Below, one piece after another: positions 16,948 through 25,305 of a stretch of 64,000 nucleotides of DNA. Below the pieces are notes generated by a model. The model was not told where the DNA came from. It saw only the letters and a list, made by a program, of their open reading frames with translations, and ran no database searches. The position numbers and the translations under genes are program-made. The DNA is from Bacteroidota bacterium (GTDB taxonomy: Bacteria; Bacteroidota; Bacteroidia; Cytophagales; Cyclobacteriaceae). Each line of letters starts with the position of its first letter. Positions within the stretch are counted from its first letter, which is position 1. The stretch is from the NCBI GenBank assembly GCA_016178785.1, contig JACOSO010000017.1:30952-94951 (forward strand), in the 5' to 3' direction.

Positions 16948-17556
16948 ATGGCTAAGAATTTCGCATCGGTAGCATTCACCAAAGAAGTAAAAGCCCTTCA
17001 GGAAAAACATGGAAGTCGATTAAGCTATGAGCGAATGGAGAAGAGCACCTTTGTGAATGGCCTGACGGAATTTGAAGTTGACTTCATTCAAAGGCGCGAC
17101 AGTTTTTATATGGCTACTGTTGGTGAAAATGGATTCCCTTATATCCAGCATCGCGGTGGGCCAAAGGGGTTTGTGAGAGTAATAGATGCCGACACTATTG
17201 GCTTTATTGATTTTACGGGCAACAAACAATACATCACGGTTGGCAATCTAGCCACGAACAACAAAGTAGCCATCATCATGATGGACTATGCCGCAAAAGC
17301 ACGATTGAAGATCTATGCCAAGGCAGAAGTTCTCGAATTAAAAGGTCGACCCGATTTATTTAAGTTACTTAACTTAGATGACTACTCGTTTAAACCTGAA
17401 CGCATGATGTTATTGCATATAGAAGCCTATGACTGGAATTGCCCTCAACATATTTCACCGCGCTACACGGCAGAAGAAATTGAAGAAGCATTTGCGCCTC
17501 AGATGGAATACATTAAAAAACTTGAACAAGAAATAAAAGAGCTAAAGTCAGAATGA
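16948..17556 (+). CDS. Pyridoxamine 5'-phosphate oxidase-like FMN protein
   Basis: A 202-residue split-barrel flavoprotein. Signatures include DSFYMATVGENGFPYIQHRG, GFIDFTGNKQYITVGNL and VAIIMMDYAAKARLKIYAKA, with a C-terminal helical tail (EEIEEAFAPQMEYIKKLEQE). Members of this branch bind FMN or F420 and reduce or oxidise small molecules; the substrate is not predictable. The gene sits in the CMD-YHS-DUF1348 cluster and is followed by its likely regulator gene after 1 bp. Confidence 0.87.
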   Translation: MAKNFASVAFTKEVKALQEKHGSRLSYERMEKSTFVNGLTEFEVDFIQRRDSFYMATVGENGFPYIQHRGGPKGFVRVIDADTIGFIDFTGNKQYITVGNLATNNKVAIIMMDYAAKARLKIYAKAEVLELKGRPDLFKLLNLDDYSFKPERMMLLHIEAYDWNCPQHISPRYTAEEIEEAFAPQMEYIKKLEQEIKELKSE

Positions 17557-17557
17557 T

Positions 17558-18445
17558 ATGGGAAGTCAGGCGTCACAGACACTTATTAATCCGCAGAACG
17601 GAAATCTTGCCTTCAAGCTTTTACCATTTGAAGACGGAAGCTACTTCGATCACGTTCAAAGAAATAATTACTATTCACTCATTTGGGTTATGGAGGGAGA
17701 GGGGAAAGTAAAAGCAGACTTTGCCGAGTACGAGTTTAATAAGAACAGTCTATTCGCTTTTTCGCCATATCAGCCGTTCATGTTTGCCGCACGAAAGATA
17801 AAGGGGTTAGCTATTCATTTCCATCCCGATTTTTTCTGCATTCATAAACATCAAGCGGAAGTTGCCTGCAACGGGGTTCTTTTTAACAATATTTATCAGC
17901 CTCCTTATATCATTATTGATGATGCATCAGCCTCCTCGCTCGCCATTTTAGTTGAGCAAATGAAAGTTGAAATGAAGAATACGGCCTTAGCTCAATACGA
18001 AATCCTGGTTTCCTACCTGAAAATATTTCTGATCACCACCTCACGGTTGAAAGCGGAACAACAACCCGAAGTGTTGAAAGTAATGTCTGATTTAAAAGAA
18101 CCTTTCATTCTCCAAACGTTAAAAGACGCGATCGAAAAAGATTTCAAGAAAAAACACTCCGCGAGTGATTACGCAGAGACGTTAAATATTTCAGCAAAGG
18201 CATTGGCAAAAATTACCAAAGGCTATTTCAACAAGACGCTTACCGAATTAATTTCAGAACGCATCATCATCGAAGCGAAACGTGAATTGTACTTAACGAA
18301 GAAAACGATTAAGGAAATAGCCTATGAACTGGGCTACGAAGACGAGCATTACTTCAGCCGTTTTTTTAAGACAAATGCTGACATCTCGCCTCAGGTTTAC
18401 AGAGAAACAGTGGGGTTTGGGAGGGGGGATAGTAGCAACATGTAA
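17558..18445 (+). CDS. AraC-family transcriptional regulator
   Basis: A 295-residue regulator with an N-terminal cupin-type ligand domain (about 20-110, with YSLIWVMEGEGKVKADFAEY) and a C-terminal double helix-turn-helix (about 190-285: SASDYAETLNISAKALAKI and IKEIAYELGYEDEHYFSRFF). It directly follows the four small redox genes (1 bp from the last), so it probably regulates them. The last few residues (GRGDSSNM) run past the normal end of the domain. Confidence 0.9.
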   Translation: MGSQASQTLINPQNGNLAFKLLPFEDGSYFDHVQRNNYYSLIWVMEGEGKVKADFAEYEFNKNSLFAFSPYQPFMFAARKIKGLAIHFHPDFFCIHKHQAEVACNGVLFNNIYQPPYIIIDDASASSLAILVEQMKVEMKNTALAQYEILVSYLKIFLITTSRLKAEQQPEVLKVMSDLKEPFILQTLKDAIEKDFKKKHSASDYAETLNISAKALAKITKGYFNKTLTELISERIIIEAKRELYLTKKTIKEIAYELGYEDEHYFSRFFKTNADISPQVYRETVGFGRGDSSNM

Positions 18446-18627
18446 TAAGCCAGTAACGTTGCGCACGAATTCATCAAACGACAAATTAAGTTTCACAACA
18501 AGGCTATCCCGATCACGACATGATGATGGACACAGTTCCTTTTGCCTTTGAACTTCTTCTGCTAAAGCCAGTAATTTTCTAAATTTAGAAAAACTAAAAG
18601 AGCTAGGGAATTGATGCGCATAACTAT

Positions 18628-19230
18628 ATGTTGAGGCAGCTTACATACAAGGATATGACTGTTGAACCTTTGATTAAATACGTTTCGGCATTCTCTGATA
18701 TTTCTGACAATGACGTCAGGCTGCTGAAACAATTTTTTAAACCTGCCGATTTTTTAAAAGGCTCTACACTTGAAAAAGAAAATACGGTTGCTCAAAAATT
18801 ATATTTTATTAGAAATGGTTTTATTAGGATATTTTGTACCGATGATGGAACAGAAGTTACAACTCAAATAGTGGGACCAAACAATTTTATAACAGGTTTC
18901 AATAGTTTTGTTTCGGGGACTCTTTCAAAAGAAAATATTAAATGTATTTCTAACTGTGATTTGCTTTACATTACGAAATCAGACTACAATGAATTAACAA
19001 AGGAAAGTGCAATCTGGAGTGCTTTCTGTAAACAGGTGTATGAAAAAGCTATCTCTCTTAATCAGCAAAGAACAACAGACTTATTAACCCTTTCTGCTGA
19101 AAAGCGATATTTAAAATTGCTGGCAGAGCAGCCGGAATTAATTCAAAACGTGCCTATACTATATGTTGCTTCTTATATTGGAATAAAGCCTGAGTCTTTA
19201 AGTAGAATCAGAAAAAAAATAATTTCCTAA
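18628..19230 (+). CDS. Crp/Fnr-family transcriptional regulator
   Basis: A 200-residue protein with a cyclic-nucleotide-binding-type domain (FLKGSTLEKENTVAQKLYFI, then RNGFIRIFCTDDGTEVTTQI) and a short C-terminal winged helix (LYVASYIGIKPESLSRIRKK). This short, cysteine-free type is common in Bacteroidota next to small metabolic genes. The start may be the ATG at 18655 rather than 18628. An MBL-fold hydrolase gene follows after 64 bp and may be its target. Confidence 0.85.
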   Translation: MLRQLTYKDMTVEPLIKYVSAFSDISDNDVRLLKQFFKPADFLKGSTLEKENTVAQKLYFIRNGFIRIFCTDDGTEVTTQIVGPNNFITGFNSFVSGTLSKENIKCISNCDLLYITKSDYNELTKESAIWSAFCKQVYEKAISLNQQRTTDLLTLSAEKRYLKLLAEQPELIQNVPILYVASYIGIKPESLSRIRKKIIS

Positions 19231-19294
19231 CATTTATCAAGTAGTTTCTTTTGTTGAAGACTGAATTTTGCATTTGTATTCAAAAAGATAAAAA

Positions 19295-20011
19295 ATGCAA
19301 AAGGTATTACAGCTATCCATTTTCCCATTTGGTATGATAAATTGTTTCCTTATAAAAGGAGAAACAAAGCACATATTGGTTGATACGGGTGTTCCCAACA
19401 GTGAGAAAAAAATAATCAAACAATTAAGCAAGCACAATATCAAGCTGGAAGATATTGGTTTAATAATCATAACACACGGACATATTGACCATTTTGGAAG
19501 CGCAAAAGAATTAAAGGACATTTTAAAAGCTCCCTTACTAATGCATGACCTGGATAAAATAGCATTACAGTCGGGAAGAAGTATGTTAGAAACTTTGAAG
19601 CCTAACCATAGACTTTGGGATGTGGTGCTGAAACCTAAATTAGCAAAAGATAAAGCTTCGCCTTGTTTACCTGACATAGTGTTAAAAGGAGACGAAGAGT
19701 ATGATTTATCTATTTATGGAATAAAAGGAAAAATAATTCATACCCCTGGACACACACCGGGTTCTTTGTCTGTAGTCCTTGAAAATGGAGATGCAATCAT
19801 AATGGATTTAGCATCGTCAGGAATATTGCTTGGCGGAATTGTGTTTAACTCAAGAATGAAACACCCCCCATTTCACGACAATTTGAACCAAGTGAGAAAT
19901 AGTATTAACCATGTTCTTTCATTAAATACAGAAACATTTTACTTAGGCCACGGAAATCCCGTTTCAAGAAAGTCTTTGATGCACTATAGTGAAATACTTT
20001 TAAAGCCGTAA
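19295..20011 (+). CDS. MBL-fold metallo-hydrolase
   Basis: A 238-residue metallo-beta-lactamase-fold enzyme. The metal-binding motif is ITHGHIDHFGSAKEL (HxHxDH, about 59-73), with further ligands in HTPGHTPGSLSVV and YLGHGNP. There is no signal peptide. The family includes glyoxalase II-like and thioester hydrolases, and the substrate cannot be told. The preceding Crp-type gene is in the same direction and may regulate it. Confidence 0.88.
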   Translation: MQKVLQLSIFPFGMINCFLIKGETKHILVDTGVPNSEKKIIKQLSKHNIKLEDIGLIIITHGHIDHFGSAKELKDILKAPLLMHDLDKIALQSGRSMLETLKPNHRLWDVVLKPKLAKDKASPCLPDIVLKGDEEYDLSIYGIKGKIIHTPGHTPGSLSVVLENGDAIIMDLASSGILLGGIVFNSRMKHPPFHDNLNQVRNSINHVLSLNTETFYLGHGNPVSRKSLMHYSEILLKP

Positions 20012-20041
20012 TTGATTGTTTATAGGTACTGAGTTGCCTTG

Positions 20042-20470
20042 TCAAGTCCAATAGGAAAGAATTAGTGCAACAACGACAGTAGCAACCAGATGATATCCGC
20101 TGTTAATTGAGAATAATTTCCATGAGTGTTTTTCCCAAACAACTCTACTCAAATGAACAGGCACAAAAAACCCAACCCATACTGAGATAGCTGAATTTAT
20201 GCCCGTCACCAAAGGGCTCATTTCTTTTGCTCCGGGAATATATTGCCAGCCTGCTAAGTAGAACGCAAGCACCCAAGCAAAAAGAAAATTTCCGATGATC
20301 ATAAATGCCATGCCTTTTAGCATTGTCTTTTTGTCGGGTCTCATATCAGGGTCGTAACCCATTTCTCGTCCCCACGCCTTAGCAAAGAGAGCGGCATACC
20401 AAACAAACCCAATTGCAAAATTGGCAACGACCGCTACCAACACTGCGGCAATGTTAATTTTTAATTCCAT
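20042..20470 (-). CDS. DUF1761 membrane protein
   Basis: A 142-residue protein with four hydrophobic helices. The start has the DUF1761 pattern, VLVAVVANFAIGFVWYAALF followed by GREMGYDP. Function is unknown. It is the last of three same-strand genes after an ArsR regulator and an AHSA1-type protein, 32 bp behind the latter, so it is probably part of that operon. Confidence 0.83.
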   Translation of the reverse strand: MELKINIAAVLVAVVANFAIGFVWYAALFAKAWGREMGYDPDMRPDKKTMLKGMAFMIIGNFLFAWVLAFYLAGWQYIPGAKEMSPLVTGINSAISVWVGFFVPVHLSRVVWEKHSWKLFSINSGYHLVATVVVALILSYWT

Positions 20471-20502
20471 GAATTTTTTTGTTTAAACTTTTCTTATCCA
20501 AC

Positions 20503-20976
20503 TTATTTAGTCGCTTCCTTGCTCAAGGCACTTACAAACGTTTCCAGCCTGTCGAAAGTGGAACCCCAACCATTATAAAAACCCATTTTCTCTTGCTGCT
20601 TGCAATACTCTTCCGTGGGATGCACAACATTAAAAGTAAAATTGGTTGTGTTTCCATTTTTCTCAAAGAGTGCTTGTATTTCAACACCAGCAGTCATTGG
20701 TTTAAAGTTTGCGGATGAAAATATTTTTTGAAGCTTAACGATAACAGAATATACACCGTCACCGATGAACTCACTTCCATCGGGCATTGCCATTGTATAT
20801 TTCCATTTACCTCCGACTCTAAAGTCGTGTTCAACTATTTTAGTCTTCATTCCTTTCGGGCCCCACCAGTTCGCGATATGTTCGGGCTTTGTCCAGGCGT
20901 CCCACACCAATTCTATTGGTGCATTGAGAGTCCTTATTAAGGATAGGGTTCGGCTTGCTTCGTTTGAGTTGCTCAT
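20503..20976 (-). CDS. SRPBCC/AHSA1-family protein
   Basis: A 157-residue START-like domain protein of the Aha1 C-terminal type: LIRTLNAPIELVWDAWTKPE, then HIANWWGPKGM and VGGKWKYTMAMPDGSEFIGD, with a C-terminal NGWGSTFDRLETFVS. Such proteins bind hydrophobic ligands and often pair with ArsR regulators. The start overlaps the stop of the upstream arsR-type gene by 4 bp, so the two are coupled. Confidence 0.88.
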   Translation of the reverse strand: MSNSNEASRTLSLIRTLNAPIELVWDAWTKPEHIANWWGPKGMKTKIVEHDFRVGGKWKYTMAMPDGSEFIGDGVYSVIVKLQKIFSSANFKPMTAGVEIQALFEKNGNTTNFTFNVVHPTEEYCKQQEKMGFYNGWGSTFDRLETFVSALSKEATK

Positions 20977-21317
20977 TTCTTTTTGGTTTTAGTTTTCGTT
21001 TGTAACTTGTTTAAATACTGTTCAAAGGAATCCAGTTTTTGTTCCCACAAATCCTTGAATTGGTCTATCCACAAAAAGGCAGGGACAAGATTTCTGGGCT
21101 GAACTTTACAATAGCGCTCCCGTCCAATCTTTTCTATTTCGATAAGTCCACATTCATTAAGAATTTTTATGTGTTGTGAGATGGAGGGACGGCTGCTATC
21201 GAAATGTTCCGCAATCGCATTCAAGTTCATTGCCTTACGAGCAATCAGGTTTATGATTTCCCTTCTGGTGGGATCTGCAATTGCCTGAAATACGTCTCGC
21301 CTTGCTTCAGTAGTCAT
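20973..21317 (-). CDS. ArsR-family transcriptional regulator
   Basis: A 114-residue winged-helix regulator: FQAIADPTRREIINLIARKA, LNAIAEHFDSSRPSISQHIK and LNECGLIEIEKIGRERYCKV. Metal-binding cysteines of classical ArsR (ELCVC) are missing, as in the branch that partners SRPBCC proteins. It is the first gene of a three-gene operon and likely represses its own promoter. The C-terminus is lysine-rich (KTKTKKK). Confidence 0.9.
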   Translation of the reverse strand: MTTEARRDVFQAIADPTRREIINLIARKAMNLNAIAEHFDSSRPSISQHIKILNECGLIEIEKIGRERYCKVQPRNLVPAFLWIDQFKDLWEQKLDSFEQYLNKLQTKTKTKKK

Positions 21318-21467
21318 AATATGTAGGCGTTTACTTACATAAATGTATATGTAAGCATTCGACTACGCAATATTTTTTACATATTTTTTATGAATGATTT
21401 TCCGTATCCGTTGATTCGATTGAAAATTGAAGGAGTATGCCCTAATAAAGTAATTGCAACGAGAGGA

Positions 21468-21812
21468 CTATTTGCTCTTCTTTTTTGAACTGGTCACTTT
21501 TTTATTGGATTCTATGGCTAACTGAATCCACCACTCAAATTCTTTTTTACTTTTTGTTCCGTCTGGCGAAACCAAGAGCCAACCTTTCATTGGCTTTCCC
21601 GAGAGGTCAAATGCACGCACACCTTTCTTGGATAAAAGTTCATCGTTCATTTCAGGAGCGCATCGGATCATTAGATCATCCTTGTCCACGCCAATGCACA
21701 TCTTATCGTTGATCATAAAGGCGATTCCACCAAACATTTTCTTCTCAACAAGTTTTTTAGTTCTGGCTAATGCTTGTCTTATTCTTTCTGCGGTTTTTTC
21801 ATTGTATGCCAT
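21468..21812 (-). CDS. TfoX N-terminal domain protein
   Basis: A 114-residue protein matching the N-terminal domain of TfoX/Sxy: VEKKMFGGIAFMINDKMCIG, DDLMIRCAPEMNDEL and the GWLLVSPDG strand. In gamma-proteobacteria the full protein controls competence, but stand-alone TfoX_N proteins occur widely without that link. It follows the SRPBCC gene at 21822 by 9 bp. The C-terminal tail is basic. Confidence 0.88.
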   Translation of the reverse strand: MAYNEKTAERIRQALARTKKLVEKKMFGGIAFMINDKMCIGVDKDDLMIRCAPEMNDELLSKKGVRAFDLSGKPMKGWLLVSPDGTKSKKEFEWWIQLAIESNKKVTSSKKKSK

Positions 21813-21821
21813 AGATTGTAG

Positions 21822-22268
21822 TTATCTGGTTTCAATGTAGGACTTCAAGCCACCAAAGAATTTTTTGATTCCTGCATCAGATTGCTTGCGGATCATCAAG
21901 ACATCGAGAAGCCTGCCAATAAGACCAAATTTTACGGTATACTCCATTATCTGACTTACTTTAGTTTGCCCTCCAAGTTTCTGAAAGGTGTAGCTGTGTT
22001 TCAATTTGTGGACAGGAAAAGAGCAAGCGGTTAATTCGTAAGTCAGCGCTTCGTTTGGTTTGCATTCTGTAATTTTTTCTTCAAACCAATTCTTACCATC
22101 CAGCATTTCGACACGTCTTTTTGCTCCTAAACTTGTCCGTTCATTTGAAATAAGTGAAGACTTCCTTACAGTGGGATCATACTTGTCAAGAAGTTCAGGG
22201 CTGGCCAGCACTCCCCATATTTTTTCAACCGGAGCTTGAATAAGAATCTCATTGTGAATTGTGCCCAT
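21822..22268 (-). CDS. SRPBCC-family protein
   Basis: A 148-residue START-like polyketide cyclase-type protein: LIQAPVEKIWGVLASPELLD, LGAKRRVEMLDGKNWFEEKI and a C-terminal amphipathic helix (DAGIKKFFGGLKSYIET). It lies 5 bp after a related SRPBCC gene (22274-22732) and 9 bp before the TfoX-like gene, forming a three-gene operon divergent from a HxlR regulator. Ligand unknown. Confidence 0.87.
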   Translation of the reverse strand: MGTIHNEILIQAPVEKIWGVLASPELLDKYDPTVRKSSLISNERTSLGAKRRVEMLDGKNWFEEKITECKPNEALTYELTACSFPVHKLKHSYTFQKLGGQTKVSQIMEYTVKFGLIGRLLDVLMIRKQSDAGIKKFFGGLKSYIETR

Positions 22269-22273
22269 AGTAT

Positions 22274-22732
22274 TTACTTTTCGGTTAACGACCTTATGTT
22301 TGAGAGAATTTGTTCCTGGGCTTTCGAGATCATGCGTTTCATCATTAATGCGTTCATAATTTTGGCCATCAGGTTTGCGGGATTGTAATAAGTTTCGTTC
22401 ACGACCTTTGTTTTATTGTCCGCTATCTTTTCGAGATTAAAGATAAATCGCGTATCCGACATCATCTTACTCATTCCCATGGTGTCACTTTCGATAGTCC
22501 ATACGGTCTTCTTTTGAGGATCCATTTCTATCAGCCTTTCGACCATTGTTCCTTTGCGTCCGTTGTTATTAATCTCACAAGTACGAGTCTCTCCCTGAAT
22601 ATCCATGCGGCCGGATGCTTTAACGACTCCCGGATTTACTTTGTGCAAAGTGCGAATGTCTGTGATGATGGCCCAAATGCTCTCCACCGGTGCATTTATA
22701 ATAGCCTCGTTTCTTGCCTGAAGAGTATTCAT
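22274..22732 (-). CDS. SRPBCC-family protein
   Basis: A protein of 152 residues from the ATG at 22732 (MNTLQARNEAIINAPVESIW). The longer frame to 22789 starts inside the promoter region. It is START-like, with IINAPVESIWAIITDIRTLH, a GETRTCEINNNGRKGTMVER strand and a C-terminal helix SKAQEQILSNIRSLT. It is a paralogue-like neighbour of the next gene in the same family and the first gene of the operon facing the HxlR regulator gene, 79 bp away. Confidence 0.87.
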   Translation of the reverse strand: MNTLQARNEAIINAPVESIWAIITDIRTLHKVNPGVVKASGRMDIQGETRTCEINNNGRKGTMVERLIEMDPQKKTVWTIESDTMGMSKMMSDTRFIFNLEKIADNKTKVVNETYYNPANLMAKIMNALMMKRMISKAQEQILSNIRSLTEK

Positions 22733-22811
22733 ATGTTTGGAATTTTGAATGACACTTCGAATATAAAAAATAATACTTGCAAAAAGCAAGTGATTTATCT
22801 ATTATTGTTAA

Positions 22812-23225
22812 GTGAAGAAAAAAATTGCGTATCGTTCACAGTGCCCGATCAGTACTGCCTTAGATATTTTTGGCGATAAGTGGACCCTTCTGGTGGTAAG
22901 GGATTTGTTATTCAACGAAAAAAAAACCTACGGAGAATTCCTCAATTCTGAAGAGAAAATTGCAACCAATATCCTTGCTGACCGATTGGCGTTGCTAGAG
23001 ATGACCGGCATTATTTCAAGAGAAAAACATCCCGATAACAAATTAAAGATTTTGTATAGGCTAACGGCTAAAGGCATCGATCTTATCCCGGTTTTGGTTG
23101 AAGTAATTGCCTGGAGTGAAAAATACCATGAAGTACATCCCTACGCAAAGAAGTTTGCAAAGCAATTGAAGAAGGATAAGGAAGGAGTTGTCAAGGAACT
23201 TTTTGAAAGCGCAATGAAAAAATAA
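22812..23225 (+). CDS. HxlR-family transcriptional regulator
   Basis: A 137-residue winged-helix protein with a GTG start at 22812. It shows the HxlR signature QCPISTALDIFGDKWTLLVV, then RDLLFNEKKTYGEFL and LADRLALLEMTGIISREKHP. The Cys near the N-terminus (SQCP) is the conserved redox- or aldehyde-sensing residue of the family. It is divergent from the SRPBCC-SRPBCC-TfoX operon and probably controls it. Confidence 0.88.
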   Translation: MKKKIAYRSQCPISTALDIFGDKWTLLVVRDLLFNEKKTYGEFLNSEEKIATNILADRLALLEMTGIISREKHPDNKLKILYRLTAKGIDLIPVLVEVIAWSEKYHEVHPYAKKFAKQLKKDKEGVVKELFESAMKK

Positions 23226-23370
23226 CGGTCATGATATATGGCTGGTGTACTGCTGGTGCAGAGAAAATTCGGGGCTCTTTAAAAAAAGGTGTCTCTGCAA
23301 TAACCGCTGACAAGCACGGTTTATTTCAAAGTACAATTCTCTGCAGCTGTACAGATTTATGCGAAGATTA

Positions 23371-23934
23371 TTACATTTCCGTAAATCCTGAAACTCCGCC
23401 CGAAACAATAAACTTCATAGCCACAGGCCCTGGTATGTTGAGCGCCTTGACATTTTCTTTGGGTACAACAAAATGATCTCCCGCTACTGCATACGACTGC
23501 GGGAAATAAACCACAACCATGTCATTCAATCCTAATTCGGACAGATCAGATTGGGTGATGAACCCGATCCGATGCAATTGATTTTCTTTATTGATCGTAA
23601 CAAGCACCGGCCTGTCAAATTTTTTCTTGTCGCCAACAAACGCTGCAAGTAAATCTTTGATGGATGAGTACACTAGCTTTACCAGGGGAATGCGATTGAC
23701 CAAATGATCAAACCATTCGCCCAATCTTCTAAAGGCGAAGATGGAAGAAAAATAACCGAAAATGGTGATTCCGCTAAGGATGATGAGAAAGCCAAGGCCG
23801 GGATAGGGAAGCGGCAAACGGCTATCCAGCCAGATAAATGAAACATAGATAAAATAGACCGTTGCCACGAGGGGCACAATGAAGATCGTGCCACTAAAGA
23901 AATAACGGATGATTCTGCTAAGGAAATTTTTCAT
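23371..23934 (-). CDS. DUF502 membrane protein
   Basis: A 187-residue protein with two N-terminal transmembrane helices (RYFFSGTIFIVPLVATVYFI and LGFLIILSGITIFGYFSSIF), then the soluble DUF502 region: RIPLVKLVYSSIKDLLAAFV, GFITQSDLSELGLNDMVVVY and PQSYAVAGDHFVVPKE. Function is unknown; a plant homologue (COV1) affects vascular patterning. It is 24 bp downstream of miaA and probably in its operon. Confidence 0.87.
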   Translation of the reverse strand: MKNFLSRIIRYFFSGTIFIVPLVATVYFIYVSFIWLDSRLPLPYPGLGFLIILSGITIFGYFSSIFAFRRLGEWFDHLVNRIPLVKLVYSSIKDLLAAFVGDKKKFDRPVLVTINKENQLHRIGFITQSDLSELGLNDMVVVYFPQSYAVAGDHFVVPKENVKALNIPGPVAMKFIVSGGVSGFTEM

Positions 23935-23958
23935 TCTGTAATATTAACAAGTTAACGT

Positions 23959-24858
23959 CTAACTGATTGAAAATTGTTCCTCAAGCCAACTCAAAATTTC
24001 TTTTTCACTTTGAAACCACTTCACTTCTTCATCGCGCTGAAACCAGGTAAGCTGGCGCTTGGCATATCTTCTTGAATTTCTTTTCAGCAGGCGAACAGTT
24101 TCTTCATAGTCGTACTGGCCATCGAGGTAATCAAAGATTTCGCGATAGCCAACGGTCTGCAGTGCATTGAGATCTTTGAATTGGTAGAACTGCTTGGCCT
24201 CCTCAAACAATCCGGTCTTGATCATGTGATCCATTCGCGTGTCGATTCGCTGATAAAGCGCTTCTCGGGGCAGGGCCAATCCAATTTTGATGATTTCAAA
24301 CGCATGCTCGATTTTTTTCTTTGTACGCAAATCACTCATCGATTTATCAGTTGAGCGCAAAAGTTCAAGCGCGCGCATCAGCCGTTGTGGGTTTTGTTTA
24401 TCGACTGAAGAGAAGAAATCAGGATCGGCTTGCTCAACTTGCTGTTGCAGCCATGGCAGACCTTTGGCTTTATAATCTTTAAGAATATCTATTCGCACAT
24501 CTTCAGGCACATCGGGCATGTCATCAAAACCTTCGAGGGCAGCTTTGATGTAGAGCCCCGAGCCGCCCACCATTACCAGCCAATCGAACTTATTAAATAA
24601 GGAGTGAATCAATTCAATTGCCTCACGACCGTACTGACCCGCATCGTAATCGTCATGAATGGATTTGTTGCCGATGAAGTGATGGACAACACGATTAAGT
24701 TCTTCACTTGAAGGTTTCGCTGTGCCAATGGTTAGTTCCTTAAATATTTGTCTTGAATCGGCCGAAATAATTTCAGTGCTTAGTTTTTCGGCAACAGAAA
24801 TTGCGGCAGCAGTTTTACCCACGGCCGTTGGCCCAACGATAACTATTAGTTTTTTCAC
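23959..24858 (-). CDS. miaA: tRNA dimethylallyltransferase
   Basis: A protein of 299 residues from a GTG at 24858 (MKKLIVIVGPTAVGKTAAAI). It adds a dimethylallyl group to A37 of tRNAs reading UNN codons. Visible are the P-loop GPTAVGKT, the substrate motif ISADSRQIFKELTIGTAKP, a MVGGSGLYIKAALEGFDDMP segment, LQTVGYREIFDYL and the tRNA-binding YAKRQLTWFQRDEEVKWF. A longer frame to 24885 runs into a repeat/hairpin, so the GTG is preferred. Confidence 0.92.
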   Translation of the reverse strand: MKKLIVIVGPTAVGKTAAAISVAEKLSTEIISADSRQIFKELTIGTAKPSSEELNRVVHHFIGNKSIHDDYDAGQYGREAIELIHSLFNKFDWLVMVGGSGLYIKAALEGFDDMPDVPEDVRIDILKDYKAKGLPWLQQQVEQADPDFFSSVDKQNPQRLMRALELLRSTDKSMSDLRTKKKIEHAFEIIKIGLALPREALYQRIDTRMDHMIKTGLFEEAKQFYQFKDLNALQTVGYREIFDYLDGQYDYEETVRLLKRNSRRYAKRQLTWFQRDEEVKWFQSEKEILSWLEEQFSIS

Positions 24859-24872
24859 TTTGTAAAAGTACA

Positions 24873-24926
24873 GTCGATAGTCCATAGTCCATAGTCTATG
24901 GCCAAAACTGACTATAGACTATCGAC
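24873..24926. repeat. Inverted repeat / hairpin between miaA and 24991
   Basis: GTCGATAGTCCATAGTC (24873-24889) pairs with GACTATAGACTATCGAC (24910-24926) with one non-Watson-Crick position. The loop carries another TAGTCTATGG word, so the unit is built from repeated TAGTCCATAG-like words. It sits between divergent genes, so it is not a terminator for either. Confidence 0.6.
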
Positions 24927-24990
24927 CATGGACGAGAATTTGAAATATTGAATCTGAATTTTTGAATACCTAACTTGCACCCCAACCACT

Positions 24991-25269
24991 ATGTTTATGA
25001 TTAAATACACCCATCAGTTCCAGGCAAAGCTGGAAGACGTGATTGCCGAGTCGGATTATATTTTACGCTATGAGAAGGGAAATTTCAAAGCCGGCTATTG
25101 TTTGCTAAAAGAACAGAAGATTGTGATCGTGAATAAATTTTTTACGATGGAAGGCAAAATCAATGCGTTGCTTGATATTTTGAAAACCGTACCGCTTGAT
25201 ACTTCTAAGTTCTCGGAGAAAAATAGCAAACTATACGAAGAGCTCACCAAGGCTGAAGTGAGTATTTGA
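24991..25269 (+). CDS. Conserved hypothetical protein (92 aa)
   Basis: A small cytosolic protein with a regular alpha/beta appearance: HQFQAKLEDVIAESDYILRY, FKAGYCLLKEQKIVIVNKFF and MEGKINALLDIL. The second ATG at 24997 (MIKYTHQF) is an equal candidate for the start. It has no membrane span. I recognise no named family, but the pattern is very protein-like, and it lies 36 bp before the Uma2 gene. Confidence 0.7.
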   Translation: MFMIKYTHQFQAKLEDVIAESDYILRYEKGNFKAGYCLLKEQKIVIVNKFFTMEGKINALLDILKTVPLDTSKFSEKNSKLYEELTKAEVSI

Positions 25270-25305
25270 GTTAGGCCAAGCATTTTAAATCTTTTATCTT
25301 CGGGT

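Noticed and set aside
18293..18496. Minus-strand frame starting KLNLSFDEFVRNV
   Set aside because: The first residues look protein-like, but most of the frame is antisense to the AraC gene and the upstream DNA gives no start context. At most it is a gene relic.
23231..23476. 81-codon plus-strand frame after the HxlR gene
   Set aside because: Its last ~105 bp are antisense to the well-supported DUF502 gene, the product shows no family features, and no promoter stands out.
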